DNA of 64,000 bases from Rhodospirillum rubrum ATCC 11170 (GTDB lineage: Bacteria > Pseudomonadota > Alphaproteobacteria > Rhodospirillales > Rhodospirillaceae). Below are positions 26,696 to 34,147 of this stretch, one piece after another (position 1 is the first letter of the stretch; every line of letters begins with the position of its first letter). The notes beneath the pieces were generated by a model that saw only the letters and a list, made by a program, of their open reading frames with translations, had not been told where the DNA came from and ran no database searches. Position numbers and translations under genes: made by a program. Location: positions 3,047,501-3,111,500 of the forward strand of contig NC_007643.1 of NCBI RefSeq assembly GCF_000013085.1, written 5' to 3'.

Positions 26696-26932
26696 ATGGA
26701 CGACGACACCTCCCCCGATCTGGATCTGCGCGGCCTCGCGCCCCCGGCGCCGATGGTCGCCATTCTCACCCGCATCGACGAGGGCCGGGCCACCGCGCCC
26801 TTCACCGTGACCCTGCCCCATTATCCGGCGCCACTGTTTGAAGAACTCGAACGCCGGGGCTGGGACGCCGATGTGCTGTCGGTCGGCCTTGATGGCGCCC
26901 GGCTGCGGCTTTTTCCCGCGCGCAGGCGATGA
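26696..26932 (+). CDS. DUF2249-domain small protein
   Basis: A 78-aa protein with the DUF2249 fold pattern: LDLRGLAPPAPMVAIL at the start, then LPHYPAPLFEELERRGW and a final basic strand. DUF2249 proteins are small cytosolic proteins often encoded beside NnrS-like membrane proteins and hemerythrins in denitrification or nitrosative-stress loci. Their biochemical role is unresolved. The ATG lies directly behind a terminator-like hairpin. The stop overlaps the following membrane protein (ATGA), making a coupled three-gene unit. Confidence 0.82.
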   Translation: MDDDTSPDLDLRGLAPPAPMVAILTRIDEGRATAPFTVTLPHYPAPLFEELERRGWDADVLSVGLDGARLRLFPARRR

Positions 26933-28233
26933 GCATCGGTCTCGCCCTGGGCGAAGCCAATCGTCGGCTGGTCGCCCCGCTGATTCCGGCCTGCATCCTG
27001 ACCGTGGTCTGCCTGTCGCTGGGCGCCGCCTGGGGCCTGCTCGCCCTGACGCCAACGGCCCTGTTGACCTGGGGCGGTCCGGGCCCCGGGGTGGCCGCCC
27101 TTCACCTGCTTGGCATCGGCGTGCTGCTGGCCACCGTCGCCCTGGTGGTGCCGCAGATCCTGCCGGTCATCACCTTGCAAGACGCCCCCCCGGCCCCCGT
27201 CCTGACGACGATCCTTGGCCTGCTGGTCGCCGGGCTTGGGTTGCTGGCGGCGGGCTTTGCCGGCTACGACAGCCAAATCGCCCAATGGGGCACCCGGCTG
27301 CTGGCGACGGCGGTGGCCGGCTTCCTCGGCCTGTGGCTGCGCCTGCTCTGGCGCGGCCGGCGCTCGGGGCTGGCCGATGTGCTGTTGGCCAATGTGTTGG
27401 CTCTGGGCTTTCTCGGGCTGGCCGGGGGGATGGGGGCCCTGCTCGGCGCCGATTACGGCGAAGGCCTGCTGGCCGATCATCAAGCCTTTGCCCATGCCCA
27501 TGGCATTATCGCCGCCTTTGGCTTCATGGGTCAGGTGGGCTTGGGGTTTTCCGGGGTGCTGGTGCCGATGCTCGCCATCGCCGATCCGCCCGCCCGCGCC
27601 GCCACCCGCCCGGCCCTGCTGCTCGGCGCCCTGGCGGTGCTTCTGGCCGCCGGCGGCTTGGTCTTTTCTGTGCCCGCCCTGGTCTGGGCCGGGCTGGCGG
27701 CCGGCGGCGTCACCTGCTTGGCCCATCTGCGGCTGATGGCGCAGATCATGGGCCGACGCCTGCGCCCGCGCCTGGATCCGGCCTTCTGGCTGATCCGCCT
27801 GTCTTGGGGGCTGCTGCCCGCCGCCCTGGTCGCCGGAGCCGGCGCCCTGGCCGGCATCGTTTCCCCGCTGGTCATGGGCGTCTTACTGCTGCCGGGCTGG
27901 CTGCTCACCCTGCTGCTCGGCGTGCTTCAGCGCATCGTGCCCTTCCTCACCTCGATGCATACGGTCAATAGCTGCGCCCGGCCGATCGCCATCACCCGGC
28001 TGTCCTGGCCGGCGGCCCTACCCGTCCTCGCCCTGCTCCACGTCCTGGCCTTGGCCCTGTTGCTGATCGGTGTCGGGGTCGAAGCCGCGCTGCCCATCCG
28101 GCTGGCCGGGCTGGCTGGCCTCGCCGATAGCGCGGTGCTCGGCGCGTTCTTCGCCACCATCGCCGTCCGCGCCCTGGCCCATCGCCGCGCCGTCGGCCCC
28201 AAGCGTCCCCCTTCTCCCCCCCACCAAGGATGA
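26929..28233 (+). CDS. Polytopic membrane protein, NnrS / heme-copper-oxidase-like
   Basis: A 434-aa very hydrophobic protein with about 12 membrane helices. Histidine-bearing segments are VAALHLLGIG, HQAFAHAHGIIAAFGFMGQ and SMHTVNSC. The HAHG...FGF pattern followed by LGFSGVLVPML recalls NnrS-like and oxidase-subunit-I-like proteins that bind heme or copper. It lies between DUF2249 and hemerythrin genes and overlaps both by four bases, so all three are translationally coupled. A role in nitric-oxide or oxygen response is inferred from context. Metal or heme binding is not proven. Confidence 0.7.
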   Translation: MSIGLALGEANRRLVAPLIPACILTVVCLSLGAAWGLLALTPTALLTWGGPGPGVAALHLLGIGVLLATVALVVPQILPVITLQDAPPAPVLTTILGLLVAGLGLLAAGFAGYDSQIAQWGTRLLATAVAGFLGLWLRLLWRGRRSGLADVLLANVLALGFLGLAGGMGALLGADYGEGLLADHQAFAHAHGIIAAFGFMGQVGLGFSGVLVPMLAIADPPARAATRPALLLGALAVLLAAGGLVFSVPALVWAGLAAGGVTCLAHLRLMAQIMGRRLRPRLDPAFWLIRLSWGLLPAALVAGAGALAGIVSPLVMGVLLLPGWLLTLLLGVLQRIVPFLTSMHTVNSCARPIAITRLSWPAALPVLALLHVLALALLLIGVGVEAALPIRLAGLAGLADSAVLGAFFATIAVRALAHRRAVGPKRPPSPPHQG

Positions 28234-28238
28234 CCCCC

Positions 28239-28745
28239 ATGAGCGGCTTTTTCTCTGGCACCGCCACCGGCAGCGGCCTGCACGACGACCATCAGTCCAC
28301 CCTCAAGGCGCTCGGCGCGCTCGAGGTCGTGCTGACCCCGCGCAAGCCCCCGGTGCTCGATGAAGCCATCCGCGCCGTGCTCGGCGAAACCGCCCGCGTG
28401 CTCGAAGAGGATGTCACCCTGCATTTCGCCTTCGAGGAAACCCACCTGTTCCCGCGCATCGCCGCCAGCGGATCGTGTGGCATGGTCGAGATCCTGAGGA
28501 GCGAGCACGACGACATCCGGCCGATGGCCATCGATTTGCGCGCCCGCATCCTGGGCGTCCTCGAGGCTGGCGTCATCGGGGAGGCCGCGTGGCAGGATCT
28601 GCGCCTGCGGGCCGGCGAACTGATCGCGCGCGAGGTTTTCCATATCCAGAAAGAGGAAATGGGCCTGCTTGCCGCCCTCGCCCAGGTCTTGGACGACTCC
28701 GACGATCAGGCCCTGGCCGCCCTTCGCGGCGCGGCGCGGGGTTAG
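28239..28745 (+). CDS. Hemerythrin-like di-iron protein
   Basis: A 168-aa four-helix protein with the HHE/hemerythrin ligand pattern. His15 and His18 are in LHDDHQ, His62 and Glu66 with His69 in LHFAFEETHLFP, His90 in SEHDDI, and His135 with Glu139 in VFHIQKEE. It probably binds a di-iron site that senses or binds O2 or NO, or repairs iron centres as RIC/YtfE does; the N-terminal ScdA domain of RIC is absent. AAGGA stands eight bases before ATG 28239. An ATG at 28230 overlapping the upstream stop is the alternative. It is last in the DUF2249-membrane protein unit. Confidence 0.85.
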   Translation: MSGFFSGTATGSGLHDDHQSTLKALGALEVVLTPRKPPVLDEAIRAVLGETARVLEEDVTLHFAFEETHLFPRIAASGSCGMVEILRSEHDDIRPMAIDLRARILGVLEAGVIGEAAWQDLRLRAGELIAREVFHIQKEEMGLLAALAQVLDDSDDQALAALRGAARG

Positions 28746-28795
28746 CTTCCCCAATCCCGGCCGCGCCTTCTGCCCTAACCCCAGGGGGTGGGCGA

Positions 28796-29926
28796 TTAAC
28801 GGCCGTCGCGGGTGAGGATGGTCGCCGTGGGATGCAGGGCGTGGAAGGCGAAGGCGAAGGGCACGGTGTGCTCAACCTCGCTCAGGGCGCCATCGGCGCC
28901 GCGGCGCGAGACGATGGCCCCGCCCACGGCGTGGCTTTTGGCGATCAGCGGCGCATCGACAGCGCTCTGCTGACCGGGCGCCCAGTCGATCACCAGATCG
29001 CCGTCTTCGATCCGCCCCTTTTCGCTCAGCAGGTCCAGCGCCCAGGCGCGCTCGCCCACCGCCACCACCCGGGCCAGCGGCGCAATGCCGTCGGGCAAGG
29101 GGCCCTCGCTGAACATCGGTTTGTCGGCGCGGTCATAGCCCCAATAGGGATTGGCGCCGTATTGGCGCTTGGACGGCTGGCCGGGAATGACGACCATCGC
29201 CCCCTCGCCCGCCCGCGCCTTGAAGGCGGCGAAGCTTTCCAGGCGGGCCGGCAGGGCGCGCAGGGTTTCATCGGCATAGAGGCCCGAAACCGCCCGGGCG
29301 CTGGCCTGTTCCCACCACGACTCGCTTTGGCGATCAAACAGCATCTGGCAGGAATGGCGCAAACGCCCGGTGGCGGCGAAATCAAGAACGGCCTCGCCGA
29401 CCCGCCGATCGAAAACCCGGGTGATATTGCACAGCGGCGAATAGGTGACGGCGATGGGCAGGCCGCCCAGGGTATCGTTGATCACCTCGTGCCAGATCAG
29501 CACCGACAGCGGATAGGCGCGCATTTCGCCATTCAGGCTGACTCCGATCACCGGCTCGGCCTCGCCGATCTGCAGCGGGCGAATGGCCTTGGCGGCGCGC
29601 AGGGTCGGAGCGTCGATGGCCGGAATGCCGCCGCGCACCGGTCCGCCCGACGCCATCTCGGCCGGATCGATGCGCAACCGCGACCAATCGGCCTTGGGAA
29701 ACTCCTGGGTCCAGTCATAGGGGACCTTGGTACTCGACGCGTCCCGCGTCGGGTCATTCATTGACGCGTCCCGCGTCGGGTCGGTCATCGACGCGTCCCG
29801 CGTCGTCACAGGTGTTGACGCGTCCCGCGTCGTCACCACTAAAGGCGCCTCCCGCGCCGCCACCGGGCCAGCGACCAGACCCACCAAAGCGCCAGATCCC
29901 AAAAGCGTGCGGAGGAAACGGGGCAT
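28796..29926 (-). CDS. Secreted DUF3179 protein with a 9-residue repeat tract
   Basis: A 376-aa exported protein. A signal peptide covers residues 1-24 (ending PVAAREA). Four TRDAS-containing nine-residue repeats follow at about 33-37, 42-46, 51-55 and 60-64, each encoded by a 27-bp DNA repeat. The DUF3179 domain runs from about residue 90 to the end (MRAYPLSVLIWHEVINDTLGG, AVTYSPLCNI, FDRQSESWWEQ). DUF3179 function is unknown. The repeats look like a variable, flexible linker between the export signal and the fold. GGGAGA precedes the ATG. It is transcribed alone, divergent from the FAD oxidoreductase. Confidence 0.85.
   Translation of the reverse strand: MPRFLRTLLGSGALVGLVAGPVAAREAPLVVTTRDASTPVTTRDASMTDPTRDASMNDPTRDASSTKVPYDWTQEFPKADWSRLRIDPAEMASGGPVRGGIPAIDAPTLRAAKAIRPLQIGEAEPVIGVSLNGEMRAYPLSVLIWHEVINDTLGGLPIAVTYSPLCNITRVFDRRVGEAVLDFAATGRLRHSCQMLFDRQSESWWEQASARAVSGLYADETLRALPARLESFAAFKARAGEGAMVVIPGQPSKRQYGANPYWGYDRADKPMFSEGPLPDGIAPLARVVAVGERAWALDLLSEKGRIEDGDLVIDWAPGQQSAVDAPLIAKSHAVGGAIVSRRGADGALSEVEHTVPFAFAFHALHPTATILTRDGR
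29736..29858. repeat. 27-bp minisatellite inside the DUF3179 gene
   Basis: The 15-base core GACGCGTCCCGCGTC occurs exactly at 29736, 29763, 29790 and 29817, with a degenerate fifth copy (GGCGCCTCCCGCGCC) at 29844: a strict 27-base period. Each core is itself an inverted repeat (GACGC/GCGTC around GTCCC). As 27 is a multiple of three, gain or loss of copies keeps the reading frame. Confidence 0.95.
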
Positions 29927-30049
29927 CGATCGGATCTCCCAAGGCGTGGACGACAGGGCGGCTTGTCATTGGCGCGCGGTTGGGTTTGCATGGGCCGCGC
30001 AACGGTGGTCACTTAAGCCACGTCAGCGACAGGGGGGCAAGGAAGCCGA

Positions 30050-31180
30050 ATGAGCGAAGCCGTCGATTGCGTCGTTATCGGGGCCGGGGTGGTCGGGCTG
30101 GCCGTCGCCCGGGCCCTGGCGCGGGCCGGGCGCGAGGTGATGATCCTCGAGCAGGCACCCTCCTTTGGTACCGCCACCTCCTCGCGCAACAGCGAGGTCA
30201 TCCATGCCGGTCTCTATTACGCTCCGGGCAGCCTGAAGGCCCGCCTCTGCGTGGAAGGCCGGACCAAGCTTCTGGCCTTCTGCGCCGAGGCCGGGGTCAC
30301 CGCCCTGATCTGCGGCAAGCTGATCGTCGCCTCGGAAGAAGGCGGAGAGGCCGAGCTGGAGCGCTTGCGGGCGATCCGCGCCCGCGCCGAAAGCGCCGGG
30401 GTCACCCTTGATTGGCTGACCGCCGCCGAAGCCCGGGCGATGGAACCGGCGCTCCGCTGCACCGCCGCCCTGCACTCGCCGGGCACCGGCATCATCGACA
30501 GCCACGCCCTGATGCTGGCCCTGCTTGGCGAGGCCGAGGCGCGGGGCGCCCTGCTTGTCACCCAGGCTCCGGTGACCGGCGGCCGGGTCTTGGCGGGTGG
30601 CCTTGCCCTGGAGGTCGGCGGCGCCGAGCCGATGACCCTGGAGGCGCGCACGGTGATCAATTGCGCCGGCCATGGCGCCTCGGCGCTGTCGCGGGCCCTG
30701 ATCGGCCTCGATCCCGCCCGCGTTCCCCCCCACCATGTCTGCAAGGGATCGTATTTCAGCCTGAGCGGTCGCCCGCCCTTCCAGCGCCTGATCTATCCGA
30801 CCCCGGGCGAGGCCTCGCTCGGCCTGCATTACACCCGCGATCTGGCCGGGCGCGGCCGCTTCGGCCCCGATGCTGTTTGGCTTGACGATCCCGATCCCGG
30901 GCGATTCGACTATCGGGTCGCCGCCGACGGCGCCCTGGCTTTCGTCGAAGCGATCCGCCGCTATTGGCCCGAGCTGACGGCCGAGCGCCTCACCCCCGAT
31001 TATTCGGGCATGCGCCCGAAAATCCAGGCCGCCGGCGAACCGGCCCATGATTTCGTCATCCATGGCCCTTCGGCGACCGGCGTTAACGGTTACATAGCCC
31101 TCTACGGAATAGAATCGCCCGGATTGACATCCTGTCTGGCAATCGCCGATCTGGTGGCGGAGGAAGCCCGGTGCGTCTGA
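30050..31180 (+). CDS. FAD-dependent oxidoreductase, L-2-hydroxyglutarate oxidase-like
   Basis: A 376-aa flavoprotein of the DAO/L2HGDH family. The dinucleotide-binding motif GAGVVGLAVARALARAG is at residues 11-27 and the conserved ATSSRNSEVIHAGLYY segment follows at about 42-57. The C-terminal part has RPKIQAAGEPAHDF and ESPGLTSCLAIADLV. Relatives oxidise L-2-hydroxyglutarate or similar 2-hydroxyacids, passing electrons to quinone or oxygen. AAGGA precedes the ATG. The last 10 bases overlap the GTG start of the GH114-like gene, so the two are coupled, though the pairing makes no obvious metabolic sense. Confidence 0.88.
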   Translation: MSEAVDCVVIGAGVVGLAVARALARAGREVMILEQAPSFGTATSSRNSEVIHAGLYYAPGSLKARLCVEGRTKLLAFCAEAGVTALICGKLIVASEEGGEAELERLRAIRARAESAGVTLDWLTAAEARAMEPALRCTAALHSPGTGIIDSHALMLALLGEAEARGALLVTQAPVTGGRVLAGGLALEVGGAEPMTLEARTVINCAGHGASALSRALIGLDPARVPPHHVCKGSYFSLSGRPPFQRLIYPTPGEASLGLHYTRDLAGRGRFGPDAVWLDDPDPGRFDYRVAADGALAFVEAIRRYWPELTAERLTPDYSGMRPKIQAAGEPAHDFVIHGPSATGVNGYIALYGIESPGLTSCLAIADLVAEEARCV

Positions 31181-32295
31181 GATTTATTTCATCCCACGTG
31201 GCCGGGCACCTCGCCGGCGGCTGCTTGGTTTTCGCCCTGGGGCTGGCGCTGTGCGCGCCGCTCCAGGCCCAGGACACCCACCGTCCCCGGGTGATCCTTG
31301 ACGGTCGCGATCTGACCGAGCAGGTCTATGACGAGCCGCCGATCGACGTCGCCCCCGAAGACATTCCCAATTACCGCGAGATGATGCGCGAGATCATCAG
31401 CAAGCTGGCCGAATACGGCAAGGCCCGCGATCCGGCCTTCCGGGTGCTGGTGCGCGGCGGCACCATGCTGGCGACCCAGTCCAAGCGCGAGCGTGACCTG
31501 TCGATCCTCAAGATCCCGCCCGGCGTGCCGCTGTCCCAGGAAGCGTTGCTGCCGATTGGCGCCCTCCACCGGCGCTTCGCCCGGGCCATCGATGGTTTCG
31601 TCCTGGATCGTCGCTACTGCGATCCCAACGCCCTGGTGACCACCGACGAGATCGCCCTGCTCAAGCGCGAGGGCTTCTTTTTCATATCCCTCGAACCCTG
31701 CGCCGACGAGGCCCAGGCCCGCGCCGCCGTCAGCGCCGGTCAGAAGGACGGGGTGATGGTGGCGACCACCACCGAGCCCGACGGGGTGTTCGCCCCCACC
31801 GCCAAGATCCCGCCGGCCCAGGAAAGCCCGGGGCCGATCACCAGCCTGGGTCAGGCGCGCAATCTGCTGGTCGGCCTGAGCACCCGGCGGTTTGAGACCA
31901 AGGATGCCTGGGTCGCCGCCCTTGATCGCACCAATTACGACCTGCTGCTCATCGATCCGTTTTTCCGGAACATCGACCCGCTGACCGCCCCCCAGGTCAA
32001 GGCGTTGAAGACCAAGGCCGTCGGCGCCCGCCGGCTGGTGCTGGCGCGTCTGACCATCGGGCTGGCCGATGACACCCGTTATTACTGGAAGCCGGAATGG
32101 ACCGTGGGCAATCCGCCGTGGATCGTCGGCTTCGTGCCGGGCGAGGATGGCGTTTACTGGATCAACTACACCCATCCCGACTGGCTGACCCTGGTGGGGG
32201 CGGCCTTCGCCGGATTGATGGATCTGGGCTACGACGGCATCGTGCTTGACGGGGTGACCGCCCTGATGCGCGACGAGGCCCTGATGCCCTTGTGA
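31171..32295 (+). CDS. Secreted TIM-barrel protein, GH114 (endo-polygalactosaminidase)-like
   Basis: A 374-aa exported protein with a long signal peptide (residues 1-34, ending APLQAQ). The rest resembles the TM1410/MJ1477 and GH114 glycoside-hydrolase-like group. Its features are AEYGKARDPAFRVLVRGGTMLA, NYDLLLIDPFF, RLVLARLTIGLADDTRYYW, YWINYTHPDW and a final GYDGIVLDGV strand where an acidic residue would act. The start is GTG, seven bases after GGAGGA, overlapping the flavoprotein gene by ten bases. The polysaccharide substrate is unknown. Family assignment is from motif patterns only. Confidence 0.7.
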   Translation: MRLRFISSHVAGHLAGGCLVFALGLALCAPLQAQDTHRPRVILDGRDLTEQVYDEPPIDVAPEDIPNYREMMREIISKLAEYGKARDPAFRVLVRGGTMLATQSKRERDLSILKIPPGVPLSQEALLPIGALHRRFARAIDGFVLDRRYCDPNALVTTDEIALLKREGFFFISLEPCADEAQARAAVSAGQKDGVMVATTTEPDGVFAPTAKIPPAQESPGPITSLGQARNLLVGLSTRRFETKDAWVAALDRTNYDLLLIDPFFRNIDPLTAPQVKALKTKAVGARRLVLARLTIGLADDTRYYWKPEWTVGNPPWIVGFVPGEDGVYWINYTHPDWLTLVGAAFAGLMDLGYDGIVLDGVTALMRDEALMPL

Positions 32296-32333
32296 AAAAA
32301 CTACTCCCGGGGGACGGATCCGCCCCCCGGGAG
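32293..32333 (-). terminator. Intrinsic terminator for the 87-aa minus-strand gene
   Basis: CTCCCGGGGG (32304-32313) and CCCCCGGGAG (32324-32333) form a perfect 10-bp stem. Read on the minus strand it is followed by TAGTTTTTTC, a good U tract. It may also end the plus-strand GH114-like transcript, which lacks a T run there. Confidence 0.8.
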
Positions 32334-32406
32334 GTCAAGAAAGACGATGTGGAGAGGGTTTATGGGCCGATCGGCCGAGCCGGAAAACCACCGGCGACGC
32401 CCCGCC

Positions 32407-32670
32407 CTATGCGGCTTCGACCAGCGGCTTGACCTCGGTGATAACGAAGCCATCGGCCGGTGGGAAGATCCGCGCCGCTAGGCGCCGGGCCTGGGCCGCG
32501 TCCTCGGCGATCACCTCCTGGTGCTGAATATCAGCCCAATGGGCGTCGAACTGACCGTGTACAACGCGGTCCTGAGTCAAAGCCCGGACGGTGGCGTTAT
32601 AAACGGCGATACTGAAACGCGTTCCCTGCGGCCGGGTCAAAGCCCCGCCCGTTGTTCCGTTGCCTGACAT
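32407..32670 (-). CDS. Small protein of unknown function
   Basis: An 87-aa protein that I do not recognise. It begins with a short flexible Gly/Thr stretch. A compact alpha/beta-like domain follows (TRFSIAVYNATVRALT, AHWADIQHQEVIAEDAAQARRLA, FVITEVKPL). No signal or membrane segment is present. Start chosen at ATG 32670, seven bases after AGGGAG; another ATG two codons upstream is too close to that site. A clear intrinsic terminator about 75 bases after its stop, on its own strand, supports a real single-gene transcript. Confidence 0.7.
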   Translation of the reverse strand: MSGNGTTGGALTRPQGTRFSIAVYNATVRALTQDRVVHGQFDAHWADIQHQEVIAEDAAQARRLAARIFPPADGFVITEVKPLVEAA

Positions 32671-33117
32671 GTCCATTCTCCCTGGTCCGCCGTTGCGGCC
32701 CCTGCGTTATCCATCCGAATTTTATCGGAAAGATTTTCCTTCCCTGTGTCGACCCGACCTGCGGCAAGGACCCATTCGGGTTCGTTTACCGGGGTGGGGA
32801 GAAACACGGACAAGACCAACCTTTACTGGTTGGCCCCTGCCGTGTTCTCCAAATGATCTTGGCACAGGAGAGATCCCGAATAAACCCGTGATTTGCTGTT
32901 TCACTCAAAAAATTCTTAAGAATATCAAGAGCTTCTTGTTGCAACGCGGCATTTTCGGAGAGCTTTCGCGTCGCCGGATGCCGCTCCAGCCAACAAGCCT
33001 TTGGTATATAGCAAGACAATGGTGACAGTGGGATGAAATCAATGAGGTAAGATTATGACCGAAAGCCCGTTGACAGCGATCACTCCGCACCAATAAACGC
33101 TTTGGATTTAATGTTTT
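32671..33117. other. Gene-poor, AT-rich intergenic region
   Basis: A 447-base gap between the 87-aa gene and cobC. Bases 32,880-33,115 are clearly AT-rich. A minus-strand open frame at 32786-33019 (77 codons) contains a helix-like stretch (LQQEALDILKNFLSETANHG) but lacks a ribosome-binding site and homology I recognise, so it may be a decayed gene. No tRNA-like fold was seen. The AT-rich TTTCCGATAAAATTCGG stretch just upstream of the 87-aa gene could hold its promoter. Confidence 0.5.
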
Positions 33118-34143
33118 TCATTTCAAGGTCATCCGGGCCAGGGCGGCGCTTAGGCGATCGCGCGCCGCTTGCGTGCCGGGCAGACCAAAGCGCAAGGCGC
33201 GCTCGGCCTCGGCGAAGGGACGGACCAGGATCCCCTGGGCGGCCAACCCCTCGAACCAGTCCAGGGCGCGGGTGCCGGCGGGAACCTCGACCAGCCGGAA
33301 CAGATCGGTGCCGCCCAGTCCCACCAAGCCAGCGCGACTCAGAACCCCATCCAGTTTGAGCGCCAGACGCGCCAGCCTGCGCCGCTGGCCGGCCCGCCAA
33401 AGCTCATCGGCCTCGGCCCGCGCGCCCAGGGCCAGCGCCGGGCCGGAAACCGCCCAGGGGCCGAGACGCCGGGCCAAGGGCTCGACCACCTCGGGCGGCC
33501 CGGCCAGCCATCCCAGGCGCAGACCGGGCAATCCGAAAAACTTGCCAAAGGAGCGCAGCACCAGCAGCCCCGGCCGGCCGCTGTCAGCCAGAACGCTGAG
33601 ATCGGGGGTGACTTCGCCAAACGCCTCGTCAACGATCAGCCAGCCGCCCGCCGCCGCCTGGGCCGCGGCGGCGGCCAGCAGCGACTCCGCCGACCAGCGC
33701 CGGCCGCTGGGGTTGTTGGGGTTGATGACCACGATAACGCCGCCCTCGCCGGCCGTCTCCAGCGGATCGGCGCAATCGTGAACACAGCGGCCGGCCGCCG
33801 CCCAGGCCTCGGCGTGGCCGCGATAGCCCGGCTTGGGCACGCGGACCGCGCCGCTGGGGGCGTCGCACAGCGGCAGCAGGCCGAGGATGGCCTGTTCTCC
33901 GGCGATCGGCAGAACCGCCGCCGCCGTCGGCAGGTGGTGGGCGGCGCGCACGGCGCCGATAAAGGCCTCGGCAAGATCGCTATCGGGCAGGCGGGTCCAG
34001 GCCTGCGCCGGCAGGCGGCTGTATGGATAGGCGACGGGGGCTATCCCCGTTGACAGATCAAGCCAGCCTTGCGGGCCGGGATCGCCAAAGCGCTCCCGGG
34101 CGGCGGCGATGGCGCCGCCGTGCCACAGAAAAGGGAGGGTCAC
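33118..34143 (-). CDS. cobC: L-threonine-O-3-phosphate decarboxylase (cobalamin biosynthesis)
   Basis: PLP-dependent fold-type I enzyme making (R)-1-amino-2-propanol phosphate for the lower-ligand arm of cobalamin. The 341-aa protein shows the CobC/CobD N-terminus LWHGGAIAAARERFG and DLSTGIAP. INPNNPSGRRW (about 140-150) and VDEAFGE follow, then the PLP lysine in LRSFGKFFGLPGLRLG (Lys201). Histidinol-phosphate aminotransferase is the related alternative, but the HGG start and length favour CobC. The start is GTG, four bases after the stop of the Hpt gene, with no good ribosome-binding site, so translation is probably coupled. No other cob gene is adjacent. Confidence 0.87.
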   Translation of the reverse strand: MTLPFLWHGGAIAAARERFGDPGPQGWLDLSTGIAPVAYPYSRLPAQAWTRLPDSDLAEAFIGAVRAAHHLPTAAAVLPIAGEQAILGLLPLCDAPSGAVRVPKPGYRGHAEAWAAAGRCVHDCADPLETAGEGGVIVVINPNNPSGRRWSAESLLAAAAAQAAAGGWLIVDEAFGEVTPDLSVLADSGRPGLLVLRSFGKFFGLPGLRLGWLAGPPEVVEPLARRLGPWAVSGPALALGARAEADELWRAGQRRRLARLALKLDGVLSRAGLVGLGGTDLFRLVEVPAGTRALDWFEGLAAQGILVRPFAEAERALRFGLPGTQAARDRLSAALARMTLK

Positions 34144-34147
34144 CGGG

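Noticed and set aside
32786-33019. 77-codon minus-strand frame as a true gene
   Set aside because: It lacks a ribosome-binding site, has mixed composition and runs into low-quality sequence at its C-terminus; at most a remnant.
33070-33083. TTGAC-AGCG-ATCAC, an 8/10 match to the FNR site
   Set aside because: It lies just beyond the 3' end of cobC and about 400 bases from the nearest start in its direction, so a regulatory role is unlikely.
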